From an uncultured Eubacteriales bacterium (GTDB lineage: Bacteria; Bacillota; Clostridia; Christensenellales; DTU072), in NCBI GenBank assembly GCA_949292905.1, contig CASFAV010000002.1:1-64000 (forward strand): a stretch of DNA of 64,000 nucleotides. The letters are read 5' to 3'. Position numbers and translations under genes: made by a program. The notes beneath the pieces were generated by a model. The model did no database searches. It was not told where the DNA came from and saw only the letters and a list, made by a program, of their open reading frames with translations. Position 1 is the stretch's first letter. Each line of letters opens with the position of its first letter. Below are positions 44,525 to 55,128 of the stretch, in pieces.

Positions 44525-44555
44525 AAGCGCCCGCTTCGACGAAGCGGGCGCTTTT
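44525..44555 (+). terminator. Terminator of the alpha-galactosidase gene
   Basis: Thirteen-bp perfect stem aagcgcccgcttc (44525-44537) / gaagcgggcgctt (44541-44553) followed by tt. Confidence 0.85.
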
Positions 44556-44658
44556 CCGTAACGCGTTCGTAACAGAACGCCTTTTTTGTAACCTATCCGT
44601 TCGCGATATCATACGCTCCGAACGCTCGTTGATCGACCGAACGCCGCATGTCGGATAC

Positions 44659-44689
44659 AAAAAAGACTACCCGACGGGGTAGTCTTTTT
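44659..44689 (-). terminator. Terminator of tuf
   Basis: Thirteen-bp perfect stem aaaaagactaccc (44660-44672) / gggtagtcttttt (44677-44689), with the T run on both sides of the stem, 21 bases past the tuf stop. Confidence 0.9.
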
Positions 44690-44709
44690 ACTATTCTTGG
44701 GGGGAAGAA

Positions 44710-45912
44710 TTATTCGAAGATCTTCGCAACAACGCCCGATCCTACGGTTCTGCCGCCTTCACGGATAGCGAAGCGCAGTCCCTGCTCGATAGCGATAGGA
44801 GTGATAAGGGTGATGTCCATGTCGATGTTGTCGCCGGGCATTACCATTTCAACGCCCTTGGGAAGCGCGATGCTTCCGGTAACGTCGGTGGTACGGAAAT
44901 AGAACTGAGGACGATAGCCGTTGAAGAACGGGGTATGTCTGCCGCCTTCTTCCTTCGTAAGGACGTAAACCTGACCTTCGATGTGGGTGTGGGGTTTGAT
45001 CGAGCCGACTTTGGCAAGGACCTGTCCTCTTTCGATATCTTTACGATCTACGCCGCGGAGAAGAGCGCCGATGTTGTCGCCCGCCTGAGCGAAGTCAAGG
45101 AGCTTGCGGAACATTTCAACGCCGGTAACGGTGGTCTCGCGGGTGGGTTTGATACCGACGATCTCAACTTTGTCGCCGACTTTAACTTCACCTCTCTCAA
45201 CTCTGCCCGTAGCAACGGTGCCGCGGCCGGTGATGGTGAATACGTCTTCGACAGGCATAAGGAAGGGCTTGTCGTTGGCGCGCTCGGGGGTGGGGATGTA
45301 GGAGTCTACTGCGTCGAGGAGCTCGCGGATGCAATCGCAATCGGGGCTCGCGGCGTTGCCGGCGGCAGCGGCTTCCATAGCTTTAAGAGCGGAACCCTTG
45401 ATGATCGGAATATCGTCGCCGGGGAACTCGTACTGAGTAAGAAGATCGCGGATCTCCATCTCGACGAGGTCGAGGAGTTCGGGATCGTCGACCTGGTCGA
45501 CTTTGTTCATGAATACGATGATGTAAGGAACACCGACCTGACGGGCGAGCAGGATGTGCTCACGGGTCTGAGGCATGGGACCGTCGGTCGCCGCAACGAC
45601 GAGGATAGCGCCGTCCATCTGAGCGGCTCCGGTGATCATGTTCTTAACATAGTCCGCGTGCCCGGGGCAGTCAACGTGAGCATAGTGACGGGTAGCGGTC
45701 TGATACTCAACGTGCGCGGTGTTGATCGTTATACCTCTGGCTTTCTCTTCGGGCGCCTTGTCGATCTGGTCATATCTCATGACTTCGGCGTTGCCGGCAG
45801 CAGCGGCAACCATCGTGATAGCCGCAGTCAAAGTGGTCTTGCCGTGGTCAACGTGACCGATGGTGCCTATATTGACGTGGGGCTTGGATCTGTCAAACTT
45901 ACTTTTTGCCAT
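44710..45912 (-). CDS. tuf: Translation elongation factor Tu
   Basis: A 400-residue GTPase bringing aminoacyl-tRNA to the ribosome. G motifs: [11 protein letters not shown] (G1), DCPGHADYV (G3) and FMNKVDQV (G4); the switch I segment [13 protein letters not shown] is complete. Domains 2 and 3 are intact, ending [11 protein letters not shown]. It has its own promoter and terminator, so although it follows fusA in the usual order it is expressed as a separate high-level transcript. GGGAGGACAA precedes the ATG. Confidence 0.99.
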   Translation of the reverse strand: MAKSKFDRSKPHVNIGTIGHVDHGKTTLTAAITMVAAAAGNAEVMRYDQIDKAPEEKARGITINTAHVEYQTATRHYAHVDCPGHADYVKNMITGAAQMDGAILVVAATDGPMPQTREHILLARQVGVPYIIVFMNKVDQVDDPELLDLVEMEIRDLLTQYEFPGDDIPIIKGSALKAMEAAAAGNAASPDCDCIRELLDAVDSYIPTPERANDKPFLMPVEDVFTITGRGTVATGRVERGEVKVGDKVEIVGIKPTRETTVTGVEMFRKLLDFAQAGDNIGALLRGVDRKDIERGQVLAKVGSIKPHTHIEGQVYVLTKEEGGRHTPFFNGYRPQFYFRTTDVTGSIALPKGVEMVMPGDNIDMDITLITPIAIEQGLRFAIREGGRTVGSGVVAKIFE

Positions 45913-45989
45913 TAGATTTGTCCTCCCAATAATGGTGATTTTATTTTTGATAGTTATTTTCGGCGGTCTTTTAGACTCCGATTAGGATT

Positions 45990-46018
45990 ATTATATAATA
46001 AATAACACGCCTTGTCTA
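45990..46018 (-). promoter_or_regulatory. tuf promoter
   Basis: Minus strand -35 TAGACA (46013-46018), 17-base spacer, -10 TATAAT (45990-45995). The leader of about 70 bases is AT-rich. Confidence 0.8.
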
Positions 46019-46077
46019 CCGTTTTTTTACGAATTTATTTGAATTTACTGTAAACGTGCCGTGACAGTCGGGCGCGA

Positions 46078-48147
46078 TCAGGCTTTCTTGCCGGTGATGC
46101 GCTCGAATTCCGATTTCGGCACCTCGGTATAGCAACTCAACTGCATGGTATAGTTGCCTCTGCCCTGAGTCGCCGAACGCAGCGTCGTCGCGTAGCCGAA
46201 CATCTCCGAAAGAGGTACGTCCGCGTCGACGACCTTGACGCCTTTGCGGTCTTCGAGATTCTTCACCGCGCCGCGACGGGAGTTCACGGTACCGAGTACG
46301 TCTCCGAGATATTCGTCGGGGCAGGTGATCTCTACCGCCATGACGGGTTCGAGTATCGTTGCGCCCGCTTTCGCCGCCGCTTCTTTGAGCGCCATACTCG
46401 CGGCGATCTTGAACGCCATTTCCGAGGAGTCCACTTCGTGCGAGGAACCGTCTACGAGCTTCACTCTGAAGTCCATCAGCTCGTAGCCCGCGATAACGCC
46501 CGCTTTCGCCGCGTCGCGGATACCTTCCTCGACCGCTTTGATGAATTCTTTCGGCACGCTGCCGCCCACCGTTTCGTCCACGAATTCCACGCCGGAACCC
46601 GCTTCGAGCGGCTCGATCTCGATGACGACGTGTCCGTACTGACCTTTACCGCCGGACTGACGTATGAACTTGCCTTCGGCGCGCGCGGGTTTCTTGATAG
46701 TCTCGCGGTACGCCACCTGCGGCTTACCGACGTTGGCTTCCACTTTGAATTCGCGCAGCAGTCTGTCCACTATTATTTCCAGGTGCAGTTCGCCCATACC
46801 GGCGATGATGGTCTGCCCCGTTTCCTGATCGGTGTAAGTGCGGAAACTGGGATCCTCATCGGCGAGTTTGGATAACGCGATACCCATTTTCTCCTGACCG
46901 AGCTTGGTCTTGGGCTCTATCGCAACGCGGATAACGGGATCGGGGAACTCCATCTTTTCGAGAATGATGGGGTGATTCATGTCGCACAGCGTGTCGCCCG
47001 TCGTAATGTCCTTGAGACCTACGAGAGCAACGATGTCGCCCGCATACGCCTCCTCTATCTCCTTACGCGAATTGGCGTGCATGCGAAGGATCCTGCCGAT
47101 GCGTTCGCGCTTGCCTTTGACGCTGTTCAGAACGGTCATTCCGGTACGGATGACGCCCGAATATACGCGATAGAAAGCTAGTTTGCCGACGAAAGGATCG
47201 ACCATTATCTTGAACGCCAGTCCCGCGAGAGGCTGATCGTCTCCGGAGATACGCTCCGCGTGTTCTCCGTTCCATTCGCCCTGAACGTGCGGTACGTCCA
47301 CGGGGGAAGGAAGCAGGTCCACTACGGCGTCGAGAAGTATCTGAACGCCCTTATTGCGGTACGCGCTGCCGCAGATAACGGGAACGATCTGCATGTTTAT
47401 CGTGGATTTGCGAAGCACGTTGAGCATCTCGTCCACGGTTATCTGCTCGCCGTTGAAATACTTTTCGAGAAGAGTGTCGTCGTGCTCGGCGCAGGCTTCG
47501 ATTATCCGGAGCCTGTGCGCTTCCGCGCTCTCCTTGTATTCGTCGGGAATCGGCACGATGTCGAATTCCTTGCCGCTATCCTCGTCGTGATAAATGACGG
47601 CGTGATTATGGATAAGATCGATTATACCCCGGAAAGTGTCTTCCTGTCCTATAGGCAAGGTAATGGGTAGCGGATTGGTATGCAGACGATCGCGCATCAT
47701 ACCGATGACCCTTTCGAAATCGGCGCCGTTTATGTCCATTTTATTGACGAACGCTATACGCGGCACACCGTATTTGTCGGCTTGACGCCAGACGTTCTCG
47801 GACTGCGGCTCGACGCCGCCTTTGGCGCAGAATACCGCCACCGCTCCGTCGAGTACGCGCAGACTGCGCTCTACTTCCACGGTGAAATCGACGTGCCCGG
47901 GGGTGTCTATAAGGTTGATACAGCAATCTCTCCATTTCGTGGTGGTGGCGGCGGAGGTGATCGTTATACCTCTCTCCTGCTCCTGCACCATCCAGTCCAT
48001 CGTAGCGTCCCCCTCGTGAACCTCGCCCAGCTTGTGGGTCTTACCGGTATAGAAAAGTATGCGCTCCGACGTGGTGGTTTTGCCGGCGTCGATGTGCGCC
48101 ATAATTCCTATATTCCTGATTTTTTCGAGTGGATATTCTCTGGGCAT
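46078..48147 (-). CDS. fusA: Translation elongation factor G
   Basis: A 689-residue ribosomal translocase. GTPase motifs [22 protein letters not shown] and FVNKMDING are intact; domain IV shows [15 protein letters not shown] and domain [21 protein letters not shown]. Full length for bacteria. It follows rpsG at 188 bases, a gap containing two hairpins, so its level may be set apart from the ribosomal proteins. No good ribosome binding site other than AAGGAAA before the ATG. Confidence 0.99.
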   Translation of the reverse strand: MPREYPLEKIRNIGIMAHIDAGKTTTSERILFYTGKTHKLGEVHEGDATMDWMVQEQERGITITSAATTTKWRDCCINLIDTPGHVDFTVEVERSLRVLDGAVAVFCAKGGVEPQSENVWRQADKYGVPRIAFVNKMDINGADFERVIGMMRDRLHTNPLPITLPIGQEDTFRGIIDLIHNHAVIYHDEDSGKEFDIVPIPDEYKESAEAHRLRIIEACAEHDDTLLEKYFNGEQITVDEMLNVLRKSTINMQIVPVICGSAYRNKGVQILLDAVVDLLPSPVDVPHVQGEWNGEHAERISGDDQPLAGLAFKIMVDPFVGKLAFYRVYSGVIRTGMTVLNSVKGKRERIGRILRMHANSRKEIEEAYAGDIVALVGLKDITTGDTLCDMNHPIILEKMEFPDPVIRVAIEPKTKLGQEKMGIALSKLADEDPSFRTYTDQETGQTIIAGMGELHLEIIVDRLLREFKVEANVGKPQVAYRETIKKPARAEGKFIRQSGGKGQYGHVVIEIEPLEAGSGVEFVDETVGGSVPKEFIKAVEEGIRDAAKAGVIAGYELMDFRVKLVDGSSHEVDSSEMAFKIAASMALKEAAAKAGATILEPVMAVEITCPDEYLGDVLGTVNSRRGAVKNLEDRKGVKVVDADVPLSEMFGYATTLRSATQGRGNYTMQLSCYTEVPKSEFERITGKKA

Positions 48148-48208
48148 TTCCGTATTTCCTTATTTCCGAATATTATTGCTTGAAGACTCGGCGCTTTTAT
48201 GCTTTTTT

Positions 48209-48310
48209 GCGGGCGGCAAGCCGCCCGCGCGCCTACTTAACGATTATTGTTGCGGGAAGAAATTTTATTCCCCCCTTTCAAAACAAAACGGTATGGGGAG
48301 CATACCGTTT
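48209..48310 (-). other. Two hairpins in the rpsG-fusA gap
   Basis: First hairpin after rpsG: 10-bp stem aaacggtatg (48286-48295) / cataccgttt (48301-48310); read on the minus strand it is followed by tgtttt, a weak terminator. Second: gcgggcggc (48209-48217) / gccgcccgc (48220-48228), with an A run rather than a T run after it on the minus strand, so it is not a terminator. Partial termination or mRNA processing between rpsG and fusA is plausible. Confidence 0.5.
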
Positions 48311-48335
48311 CGAGTTAATGCGTGCTTCCGAAAGA

Positions 48336-48806
48336 CTACCAACGGAAGTGCGCGAACGCCTTGTTCGCCTCTGCCATACGGTGGGTGTCTTCCTTCTTCT
48401 TGATAGCGCCGCCGGCGTTGTTGTATGCGTCCATGATCTCGCCCGCGAGCCTCTCGCTCATCGTTCTCTCGCCGCGCTTTCTCGCGTACATGACGAGCCA
48501 ACGGATACCGAGGGTCTGTCTGCGTACGGGACGTATTTCAAGAGGTACCTGGTAGTTCGCTCCGCCTACGCGACGCGCTTTGACTTCCAGTACCGGCATG
48601 ATGTTCTCGAGAGCTTTGAAAAATACTTCCTCGGGAGCGTTACCGGTCTTCTCCTTGATGATATCGAACGCACTGTAAACTATTTTCTGCGCGGTGCCGA
48701 GTTTGCCGTCCAACATTACCTGATTGGTAAGCTTGGTAATGACTTCCGAATTGTATACCGGATCGGGCAAAACGTTTCTCTTGGGAACTCCGCTTCTTCT
48801 TGGCAT
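48336..48806 (-). CDS. rpsG: 30S ribosomal protein S7
   Basis: A 156-residue primary 16S rRNA-binding protein that nucleates the head of the small subunit. The start [20 protein letters not shown] and the blocks [39 protein letters not shown] and [14 protein letters not shown] are standard. GAGGACATTG precedes the ATG. Third gene of the ybxF-like/rpsL/rpsG/fusA string. Confidence 0.98.
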   Translation of the reverse strand: MPRRSGVPKRNVLPDPVYNSEVITKLTNQVMLDGKLGTAQKIVYSAFDIIKEKTGNAPEEVFFKALENIMPVLEVKARRVGGANYQVPLEIRPVRRQTLGIRWLVMYARKRGERTMSERLAGEIMDAYNNAGGAIKKKEDTHRMAEANKAFAHFRW

Positions 48807-48849
48807 TTCAATGTCCTCCTGTTCTGTTCAATAGCAAAGACCTGTGTGA

Positions 48850-49221
48850 TTATTTAGGGGTCTTTGCGCCGTACTTCGACCTTGCCTGCTTGCGCTTCGC
48901 AACGCCCGCAGTGTCCAGCGTACCACGGATAATGTGATATCTTACGCCGGGCAGGTCTCTAACTCTTCCGCCTCTGATAAGCACAACGCTGTGCTCCTGA
49001 AGGTTGTGTCCGATACCGGGAATGTAGATAGTACCTTCCATTCCGTTCACAAGACGTACTCTTGCGATTTTACGAACAGCGGAATTAGGCTTTTTAGGCG
49101 TGGTCGTCGTAACGGACAGGCATACGCCTCTTTTCTGAGGGCAACCGTCCATGATAGGAGTCAGAGACTTCTTGGTCTGACGCTGTCTGCCTTGCCTGAT
49201 GAGTTGGTTAGTTGTTGGCAT
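48850..49221 (-). CDS. rpsL: 30S ribosomal protein S12
   Basis: A 123-residue decoding-centre protein. Start [13 protein letters not shown] at ATG 49221, with AAAGGAGG 6 bases upstream; the longer in-frame start at 49311 would read through the ribosome binding site. Conserved loops [18 protein letters not shown] and [17 protein letters not shown] are present. The streptomycin-related lysines read T-x-x-x-KKPNSA (Lys, wild type) and RDLPGVRY. An insertion of a few residues ([11 protein letters not shown] region) is the family's long loop variant seen in some bacteria. Confidence 0.97.
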   Translation of the reverse strand: MPTTNQLIRQGRQRQTKKSLTPIMDGCPQKRGVCLSVTTTTPKKPNSAVRKIARVRLVNGMEGTIYIPGIGHNLQEHSVVLIRGGRVRDLPGVRYHIIRGTLDTAGVAKRKQARSKYGAKTPK

Positions 49222-49280
49222 TAGGGTTCCTCCTTTACTTATTTGGTTTCCGTCGACAACCCATTCGCGGAAACCGCGGA

Positions 49281-49535
49281 TCAAACTTTCAGGATCCCTA
49301 CCGTCGCGCAATCGACGTCTATACCGACAGCTTTGCCCAATTCCTCTTTAGACGGCACAAAGCGCACGGGAACGCCGCGCGAACGGCAGAGAGCGGTAAG
49401 TTCTCTCCTTATACGCTCCTCGGTATCCGCGGCGATCAACACACACCTGATCGCATCGTCGCCGATACCTCGGTTCACTTGCCTTAATCCGATAACCTTG
49501 TCAGCCGATAACAAATCGATTATTGACTGTTCCAT
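49281..49535 (-). CDS. L7Ae-family ribosomal protein (YbxF-like)
   Basis: An 84-residue kink-turn RNA-binding protein of the L7Ae/L30e family. The fold signature is [18 protein letters not shown] then [18 protein letters not shown] and [17 protein letters not shown]. In Bacillus and clostridia this gene stands between rpoC and rpsL, as the first gene of the str operon. ATG 49535 is preceded by AAGGAG at 4 bases and is preferred to ATG 49550, whose codons contain that site. It has its own consensus promoter here because rpoC is 5.5 kb away. Confidence 0.88.
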   Translation of the reverse strand: MEQSIIDLLSADKVIGLRQVNRGIGDDAIRCVLIAADTEERIRRELTALCRSRGVPVRFVPSKEELGKAVGIDVDCATVGILKV

Positions 49536-49580
49536 AGGCTCCTTCAACATACAAACAAGCCTGCTTTCGCAAGCCTAATT

Positions 49581-49609
49581 ATTATAGCAAGCGGTATTTT
49601 CGGTGTCAA
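49581..49609 (-). promoter_or_regulatory. Consensus promoter of the str operon
   Basis: Minus strand -35 TTGACA (49604-49609), 17-base spacer, -10 TATAAT (49581-49586): full consensus, suiting ybxF-like, rpsL, rpsG and fusA. A direct repeat aggcttg follows in the leader. Confidence 0.92.
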
Positions 49610-49755
49610 GCGTTTAGATATAATAAAAAACGATAAGTTAATAAGAAATTCCGATATAAAATTACAGTTACGGGCGGGCGGCGAACGCCCTGCGGAAGCG
49701 GAGCGGGAGAGCGCTACGCAAATACGCCGCGAAGGCTTTTACGGCGGCAAATAGG

Positions 49756-49784
49756 TTGCTCTCGGCGGGCTCGTATGGTATAAT
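49756..49784 (+). promoter_or_regulatory. recD2 promoter, leaderless type
   Basis: -35 TTGCTC (49756-49761), 17-base spacer, extended -10 TGGTATAAT (-10 at 49779-49784). Seven bases later is the ATG of recD2 (49792), so transcription should begin at or next to the start codon. The word gtatggtataat is shared with the rqcP promoter. Confidence 0.75.
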
Positions 49785-49791
49785 TTTTAAT

Positions 49792-52005
49792 ATGATTATC
49801 AGTGGGAGCGTCGAAACGGTAATATTCCGCTCGGAAGAGAGCGGCTACACGGTGATGGAATTCCGCACTCCGGAGCGGCACGTCACCGTAGTGGGCTGTA
49901 TGCCGGAGATACGCGAAGGAGAAATGCTCACCGTAAGCGGCAAATGGGTGAACAATTCGAAGTACGGCGAGCAATTCCAAGCCGAAGAAATAACCTTCGA
50001 AGCGCCCGCCGACGAAGAAGGCATCGTCAATTATCTTGCGAGCGGGCTCTTCTACGGAGTGGGCAGAGCGACTGCGGAAGCCATAGTGCGGCGTTTCGGA
50101 TTAAGGACGCTGGACGTATTGGAAAACGCTCCGCACAGGCTCACCGAAGTAAACGGCATCGGCAAATTGCGCGCCGAAAGCATTGCCGAAAATTTCAAAG
50201 ACAATTCCGCCATGCGCGCGGCGATACTCTTTCTTCAGAAACATTCGGTACCGCTCGCTCTCGCGATGAAAATTTACAAGGTATACGGCGAAAGCACGGA
50301 AAGCGCAATAACGGAGAACCCCTACCGTCTCGTCCGCGATATAGAGGGCGTGGGGTTCGTTACCGCGGACAAACTCGCCGACAGCCTCGGCTACGACAAA
50401 AATTCCGACTTCCGCATTTCGGCGGGGATAATCTACGCTTTACGCGACGGCGGCGGCAGAAACGGTCACACGGCTCTGCCCGAAAACGTGCTTATACGCG
50501 AAAGCGCGGCGATGCTGCGTAACGACGATGAGGAGAGGATAGCCGCGCAACTACCGCGACTTGTACTGGAAGGACAGCTTTTCGTGACTCGCGTCGATCA
50601 GGACGGCGAAACGGTGCCCTTTTACGCGCTCGCCACGGAATACAATTCCGAAAAATCGATAGCGGCAAAGCTGGTGCGTCTCACGCGCGGGAGCGGTATC
50701 GGAGCGGTGCGCGCCGACGCGGACAAGGAGATCGCGGCTTACGAGAAAACTCACCGCATAATTCTCGACGAAAAGCAGAAAGAGGCAGTAAGAACGGCGC
50801 TGACGAGCGGAGTATCCGTGATAACGGGAGGACCGGGCACGGGGAAAACGACGATAATAGAATGTCTTATGGAGCTTGCCGACGCGCGCAAAATGGAATG
50901 CGCCCTGTGCGCGCCGACCGGACGGGCGGCGAAAAGGCTTGCCGAAACTACCGGCAGGAACGCGCAGACGATACACCGACTCATAGGAATGGATATTTCG
51001 TCGGGGAAACCCGTCTACCGTATGAACGAATCGAATCCCCTCTCTGCCGATCTCATCGTCGTAGACGAGATAAGCATGGCGGACGTGTACATCTTCAACG
51101 CCCTGCTGAAAGCGGTCCGTCCTTCGGCAAAAGTAGTGCTCGTGGGAGACAAGGATCAGCTTCCGAGCGTGTCTCCGGGGAACGTACTTGCGGACATAAT
51201 AGCTTCGGGGATAACTCCCGTCACTTACCTTACGGAAATATACCGTCAAGACTCGGCGAGCCTCATCGTGGTCAATGCCCACCTCATCAACGAAGGCAAG
51301 ATGCCGATAATACGCAACAGCTCCAAAGATTTCTTCTTTGACAATAAACAGGTTCCCGAAGAAGTGGTCAGAGATACCGTATCTCTCGTAACGGAAAGGC
51401 TGCCCAATTACTTTCACATATCTCCCGCCGACATACAGGTGCTCGCGCCGATGAAGAAAGGCGCTACCGGAGTCGAGCTTCTCAATACCGAACTTCAGCG
51501 CGCGCTGAATCCCGCAGGCAAAGAGACTGTCGTCGGGGGCGTCACCTTCCGCGACGGCGACAGAGTGATGCACACGGTCAACAATTACGACCTTGCCTGG
51601 CGCAGAGGACTCGAAGAAGGCACCGGTGTTTTCAACGGCGACGTGGGGATCATCAAGGATATAATCCGAGGAGAGATAGTCGTCGAATTCGACGACGGCA
51701 GGATCGTGGAATACGACCGCGCCTCGCAGGAAGACCTCATGCTCGCCTATGCCGTGAGCGTACACAAAAGCCAGGGCTCGGAATTTCCCGCCGTGGTGCT
51801 CGTGCTCGGCTCGGGCGGAGGAATGCTTTTCAACAGAAACCTCCTCTATACCGCCGTGACGAGAGCCAAAAATTTAGTAGTGATAGTCGGTACCGAAGCC
51901 GCAGTGGCGCGGGCGGTAAAAAACAATTATACCGTGAAAAGATACACGTTACTTAAAGAACTGATATGCGCGACGTTAAGCAAAGCAGATTTATTGGGTT
52001 TCTGA
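49792..52005 (+). CDS. recD2: RecD2-type DNA helicase
   Basis: A 737-residue superfamily 1B (5'-3') helicase of the RecD2/TraA group, acting in DNA repair and replication without RecBC. The N-terminal OB-like and helix-hairpin-helix part includes VNGIGKLRAESIAENF; motor motifs are GGPGTGKTTIIECL (I), VDEISMADVYIFNALL (II), LVGDKDQLPSVSPGNVL (III), TEIYRQDSASLI (IV) and YAVSVHKSQGSEFPAVVLVL (V/VI), with VTRAKNLVVIVG at the end. Length is normal. ATG 49792 is chosen: it matches the family start and directly follows the promoter; no Shine-Dalgarno. It overlaps comF by 40 bases. Confidence 0.95.
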   Translation: MIISGSVETVIFRSEESGYTVMEFRTPERHVTVVGCMPEIREGEMLTVSGKWVNNSKYGEQFQAEEITFEAPADEEGIVNYLASGLFYGVGRATAEAIVRRFGLRTLDVLENAPHRLTEVNGIGKLRAESIAENFKDNSAMRAAILFLQKHSVPLALAMKIYKVYGESTESAITENPYRLVRDIEGVGFVTADKLADSLGYDKNSDFRISAGIIYALRDGGGRNGHTALPENVLIRESAAMLRNDDEERIAAQLPRLVLEGQLFVTRVDQDGETVPFYALATEYNSEKSIAAKLVRLTRGSGIGAVRADADKEIAAYEKTHRIILDEKQKEAVRTALTSGVSVITGGPGTGKTTIIECLMELADARKMECALCAPTGRAAKRLAETTGRNAQTIHRLIGMDISSGKPVYRMNESNPLSADLIVVDEISMADVYIFNALLKAVRPSAKVVLVGDKDQLPSVSPGNVLADIIASGITPVTYLTEIYRQDSASLIVVNAHLINEGKMPIIRNSSKDFFFDNKQVPEEVVRDTVSLVTERLPNYFHISPADIQVLAPMKKGATGVELLNTELQRALNPAGKETVVGGVTFRDGDRVMHTVNNYDLAWRRGLEEGTGVFNGDVGIIKDIIRGEIVVEFDDGRIVEYDRASQEDLMLAYAVSVHKSQGSEFPAVVLVLGSGGGMLFNRNLLYTAVTRAKNLVVIVGTEAAVARAVKNNYTVKRYTLLKELICATLSKADLLGF

Positions 52006-52715
52006 AAAAAGCGGAAGCCGCATTCTCACGCATGATGCACCCCAAGGGGTACGTCTGCATCGGTTGCGGCAAGGAGCTTAAAGAGGAATTCCGCGCAAAG
52101 TCGATATGCCCCGAATGCGAAGCGGAATTACGTTACCGCACCGGTAAGCTGTGCGAAGTCTGCGGTAAGCACATAGAGAACGGCGTACTTTGTACGGCGT
52201 GCACGGAACGCCCGCCCCTGTTCGACAAAGCGTACGCGGTATTCGAATACGAAACGCTCGCGAGGAAGCTTGTCGTTTCGTACAAGGACGGCGAAAAGCC
52301 GTGGCTTGCCGAATATCTCGCGAAATACCTTGCCGATTACGCCGCCGCAATGGAGATAAGCGCAGACGTGCTGTGTCACGTTCCCTCGTCCGACGCCAAC
52401 GTGCGTAAGCGCAGCTTCGATCATTCCGCAAAACTCGCAAAAGCTTTCGCCGGGCTTACCGGAATAACGCAAGTAAGCGTATTGAAAAGGATAAAACAGC
52501 GTAAAGACCAGACTAAACTGGGAGTGGAAGCGCGTTTTGCCGAAGTTGCCGACGCATTCGCTCTCACGTCGGGCGAAGCGGGCAAGCTCGTTGAAGGCAA
52601 GCGCTGTCTTTTGCTCGACGACGTGCTGACGACGGGCGCCACGGCGTCGGCGTGCGCAAAACTGCTCAAAGACGCGGGCGCCGTTTCGGTGACGGTGCTC
52701 ACGTTTGCGCGATAG
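51966..52715 (+). CDS. ComF-family phosphoribosyltransferase-like protein
   Basis: A 249-residue protein. N-terminal double zinc motif CIGCGKEL/CPECEAEL and CEVCGKH/CTACTERP, then a type I phosphoribosyltransferase fold with CHVPSSDANVRKRSFDHSAK and the PRPP loop LLLDDVLTTGAT (about 214-225). ComF proteins take part in DNA uptake during natural transformation, linking imported single strands to the helicase and recombination machinery; some may only salvage. The gene begins inside the end of recD2 (40-base overlap), with a weak site, so the exact start is uncertain. Located between a helicase and tsaD, a common clostridial arrangement for comF is not implied. Confidence 0.88.
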   Translation: MRDVKQSRFIGFLKKAEAAFSRMMHPKGYVCIGCGKELKEEFRAKSICPECEAELRYRTGKLCEVCGKHIENGVLCTACTERPPLFDKAYAVFEYETLARKLVVSYKDGEKPWLAEYLAKYLADYAAAMEISADVLCHVPSSDANVRKRSFDHSAKLAKAFAGLTGITQVSVLKRIKQRKDQTKLGVEARFAEVADAFALTSGEAGKLVEGKRCLLLDDVLTTGATASACAKLLKDAGAVSVTVLTFAR

Positions 52716-52727
52716 AAGGAGATACAA

Positions 52728-53777
52728 ATGGATTACTATTCGGATTGCGTCGAAAAATTGGAAAATTTACGCAAGCGCGACGATTACACCGTACTTGCTT
52801 TCGAAAGCAGTTGCGACGAAACGGCAGTCGCCGTAACGCGCGGGAGGAAGGTGCTTTCTTCCGTCATCAGCTCGCAGATAGAGATACACAAGCGTTTCGG
52901 CGGCGTGGTGCCGGAGATAGCTTCGCGCAACCATATACTCGCTATAGGCAAAATAACCGACGAAGCGCTCGCGGAAGCGGGCATCACTCTGAAGGACGTC
53001 GACGTGGTGGCGGTAACGTACGGCGCGGGACTGCTCGGAGCGTTACTCGTGGGCGTGAGCTACGCGAAGTCGCTCGCCTATTCTCTCGGCGTACCGCTCG
53101 TCGCGGTCAATCATATCAAAGGACACATGGCGGCGAATTACATATCCGCGCCGGAACTCGAACCGCCGTATATATGTTTACTCGCGAGCGGCGGGCATAC
53201 TTACATTCTCGAAGTAAACGCTACCGACGATATGACCGTACTCGGAGAAACGCAGGACGACGCCGTAGGCGAAGCATTCGACAAGGTGGCGCGCGTTCTG
53301 GGACTCCCCTACCCCGGCGGTCCGGAAATAGAAAAAAAGGCGAAGGAAGGCAAAGCCGTTTACGCGCTTCCCAGGGCGTATAAAGGCGAAAAACATCTCA
53401 ATTTTTCGTACAGCGGGCTGAAGACCGCCGTCATCAACCTCGTATCGAACGCCAAAGCCCGCGGGCAAGAGATCGACGCCGCTGACCTCGCGGCGAGCTT
53501 CCAGAAAGAAGCGGTCGGCGTGCTCATAGACCACACCGCGGAAGCGGTGCGTCGCACTGGAATAAAGACGGTGACTCTCGCGGGCGGCGTCGGCGCGAAT
53601 ACCGCGCTCCGCGAAGGGCTCGTCAAAGCGGGCGAAGCCGCGGGCGCGCGGGTACTGCTCCCGCCAAAAAAGCTTTGCACCGACAACGCCGCGATGATAG
53701 GAGTTTGCGCTTACGAGGAGATCCGCGCGGGAGCGATGCCCGCAAAACTCGACCTCGACGCCGATCCCGCGCTATAG
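52728..53777 (+). CDS. tsaD: tRNA N6-threonylcarbamoyladenosine transferase TsaD
   Basis: A 349-residue enzyme transferring threonylcarbamoyl to A37 of ANN-decoding tRNAs, with TsaB and TsaE. Family motifs: AFESSCDETAVAV at the N-terminus, VVPEIASRNH, the metal-binding HIKGHMAANY, LASGGHTYILEV and LAGGVGANTALREGL. Length is normal. AGAAGGAGA lies 6 bases before the ATG, 12 bases after comF. Last gene of the plus-strand unit recD2-comF-tsaD. The partners tsaB and tsaE are not here. Confidence 0.97.
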   Translation: MDYYSDCVEKLENLRKRDDYTVLAFESSCDETAVAVTRGRKVLSSVISSQIEIHKRFGGVVPEIASRNHILAIGKITDEALAEAGITLKDVDVVAVTYGAGLLGALLVGVSYAKSLAYSLGVPLVAVNHIKGHMAANYISAPELEPPYICLLASGGHTYILEVNATDDMTVLGETQDDAVGEAFDKVARVLGLPYPGGPEIEKKAKEGKAVYALPRAYKGEKHLNFSYSGLKTAVINLVSNAKARGQEIDAADLAASFQKEAVGVLIDHTAEAVRRTGIKTVTLAGGVGANTALREGLVKAGEAAGARVLLPPKKLCTDNAAMIGVCAYEEIRAGAMPAKLDLDADPAL

Positions 53778-53832
53778 AAGGTCGGCACGGATAATGCCGT
53801 TCGTGCCGTCGTAAACGATATCGTATAAAACT

Positions 53833-53861
53833 ACGGCTTCCCTTTTCGGGAAGCCGTTTCT
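53833..53861. terminator. Terminator between tsaD and metK
   Basis: Ten-bp stem acggcttccc (53833-53842) / gggaagccgt (53848-53857) followed by ttctc; T-rich on the minus side too, serving the converging metK. Confidence 0.7.
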
Positions 53862-53893
53862 CGGTTTATGGTTATCCTTACGCGGAATTTCGT

Positions 53894-55072
53894 TTATTCA
53901 AGCCCCGCCGCTTTTCTGAGTTCGTCCACCTTATCGGTCTTTTCCCAGCTGTATCCGGGTTTACCGAAATGCCCGTATGCCGCGGTGTCCTCGTATATCG
54001 GGCGCTGAAGGTCGAGCGCGTCGATTATCGCTTTCGGACGGAAATCGAAAACCTTTTTCACGATCTCCACAAGTTTGTCGTCGGAGATCTTTCCGGTGCC
54101 GAAGGTATTGACGGCGACAGATACCGGTTGCGCTTTTCCTATGGCGTACGCCACCTGCAGTTCGCATTTCGACGCGAGCCCCGCCGCCACGATATTTTTC
54201 GCCGCATATCGTGCGTAATATGTGGCGCTCCTGTCCACCTTCGTGGGATCCTTTCCGCTGAAGCAGCCGCCGCCGTGTCCGCACGCGCCGCCATAAGTGT
54301 CCACTATTATCTTCCTTCCTGTGAGCCCCGAGTCACCCGCGGGTCCGCCTACCACGAATCTTCCCGTAGGATTGATGTAATACTCGGTGTCTCCGTTCAC
54401 GAGTTCAGCGGGTATGACCTTGTCGATGACTTCGCGCTTCACGTCCGCGCGCAGTTTCTCGATGTCTACGTCGGGACTGTGCTGAGTGGAAACCACTACC
54501 GCTTTCACGCCCGCGACTTTGTCGTCGTCGTATTCGACGGTGACCTGCGCTTTGCCGTCGGGACGGAGATAATCGAGTATCCCCTCCTTCCTTACGTCCG
54601 CAAGCCTCTTGCAAAGTTTGTGCGAAAGATCGAGCGGCATCGGAAGATAACTATCCGTTTCGTCGGTGGCGTATCCGAACATCATTCCCTGATCGCCCGC
54701 GCCTATCGCGTCGTACTCCTCTCCGCTCGCGCGGTGTTCGAGACTGTCGTCCACGCCCATGGCGATGTCGGGGGACTGCTCGTCTATCGCCACGTTGATG
54801 GCGCAGGATCTGTAATCGAAGCCCAGTTCGGGTTTGTCGTAACCTATCCTTTTCACCGTTTCGCGCACTATACCGGGTATGTCGGCATATCCGTTATGTA
54901 AAGTGATCTCGCCCATAACGAATACCTGCCCCGTCGTGGCTGTCGTTTCGCACGCCACGCGGCAGTTGGGATCGAGTCTCAACATCGCGTCCAATACCGC
55001 GTCGGATATCTGGTCGCAAACTTTATCGGGATGACCTTCGGTCACCGATTCCGAAGTAAAAAGTCTTTTCAT
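53894..55072 (-). CDS. metK: S-adenosylmethionine synthetase
   Basis: A 392-residue enzyme making S-adenosylmethionine from methionine and ATP. Start [20 protein letters not shown] at ATG 55072, with GGGAGG 4 bases upstream; an in-frame ATG at 55111 adds a non-homologous N-terminus. Motifs [31 protein letters not shown] region (here [18 protein letters not shown]) and the C-terminal [17 protein letters not shown] are intact. It follows rpoC by 57 bases, a gap with a ggggcg/cgcccc hairpin and no SAM riboswitch, so it seems co-transcribed with RNA polymerase genes. Confidence 0.98.
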   Translation of the reverse strand: MKRLFTSESVTEGHPDKVCDQISDAVLDAMLRLDPNCRVACETTATTGQVFVMGEITLHNGYADIPGIVRETVKRIGYDKPELGFDYRSCAINVAIDEQSPDIAMGVDDSLEHRASGEEYDAIGAGDQGMMFGYATDETDSYLPMPLDLSHKLCKRLADVRKEGILDYLRPDGKAQVTVEYDDDKVAGVKAVVVSTQHSPDVDIEKLRADVKREVIDKVIPAELVNGDTEYYINPTGRFVVGGPAGDSGLTGRKIIVDTYGGACGHGGGCFSGKDPTKVDRSATYYARYAAKNIVAAGLASKCELQVAYAIGKAQPVSVAVNTFGTGKISDDKLVEIVKKVFDFRPKAIIDALDLQRPIYEDTAAYGHFGKPGYSWEKTDKVDELRKAAGLE

Positions 55073-55128
55073 TGTGCCTCCCGCGAATACGGGGCGATTA
55101 CCGCCCCGCATCCGTTTTTATTATTATA

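Noticed and set aside
48209..48228. Terminator between rpsG and fusA
   Set aside because: The stem is strong, but the minus strand continues with an A run, not a T run.
55073..55128. SAM riboswitch before metK
   Set aside because: The gap to rpoC is 57 bases and contains a single GC hairpin, too short for any known SAM riboswitch.
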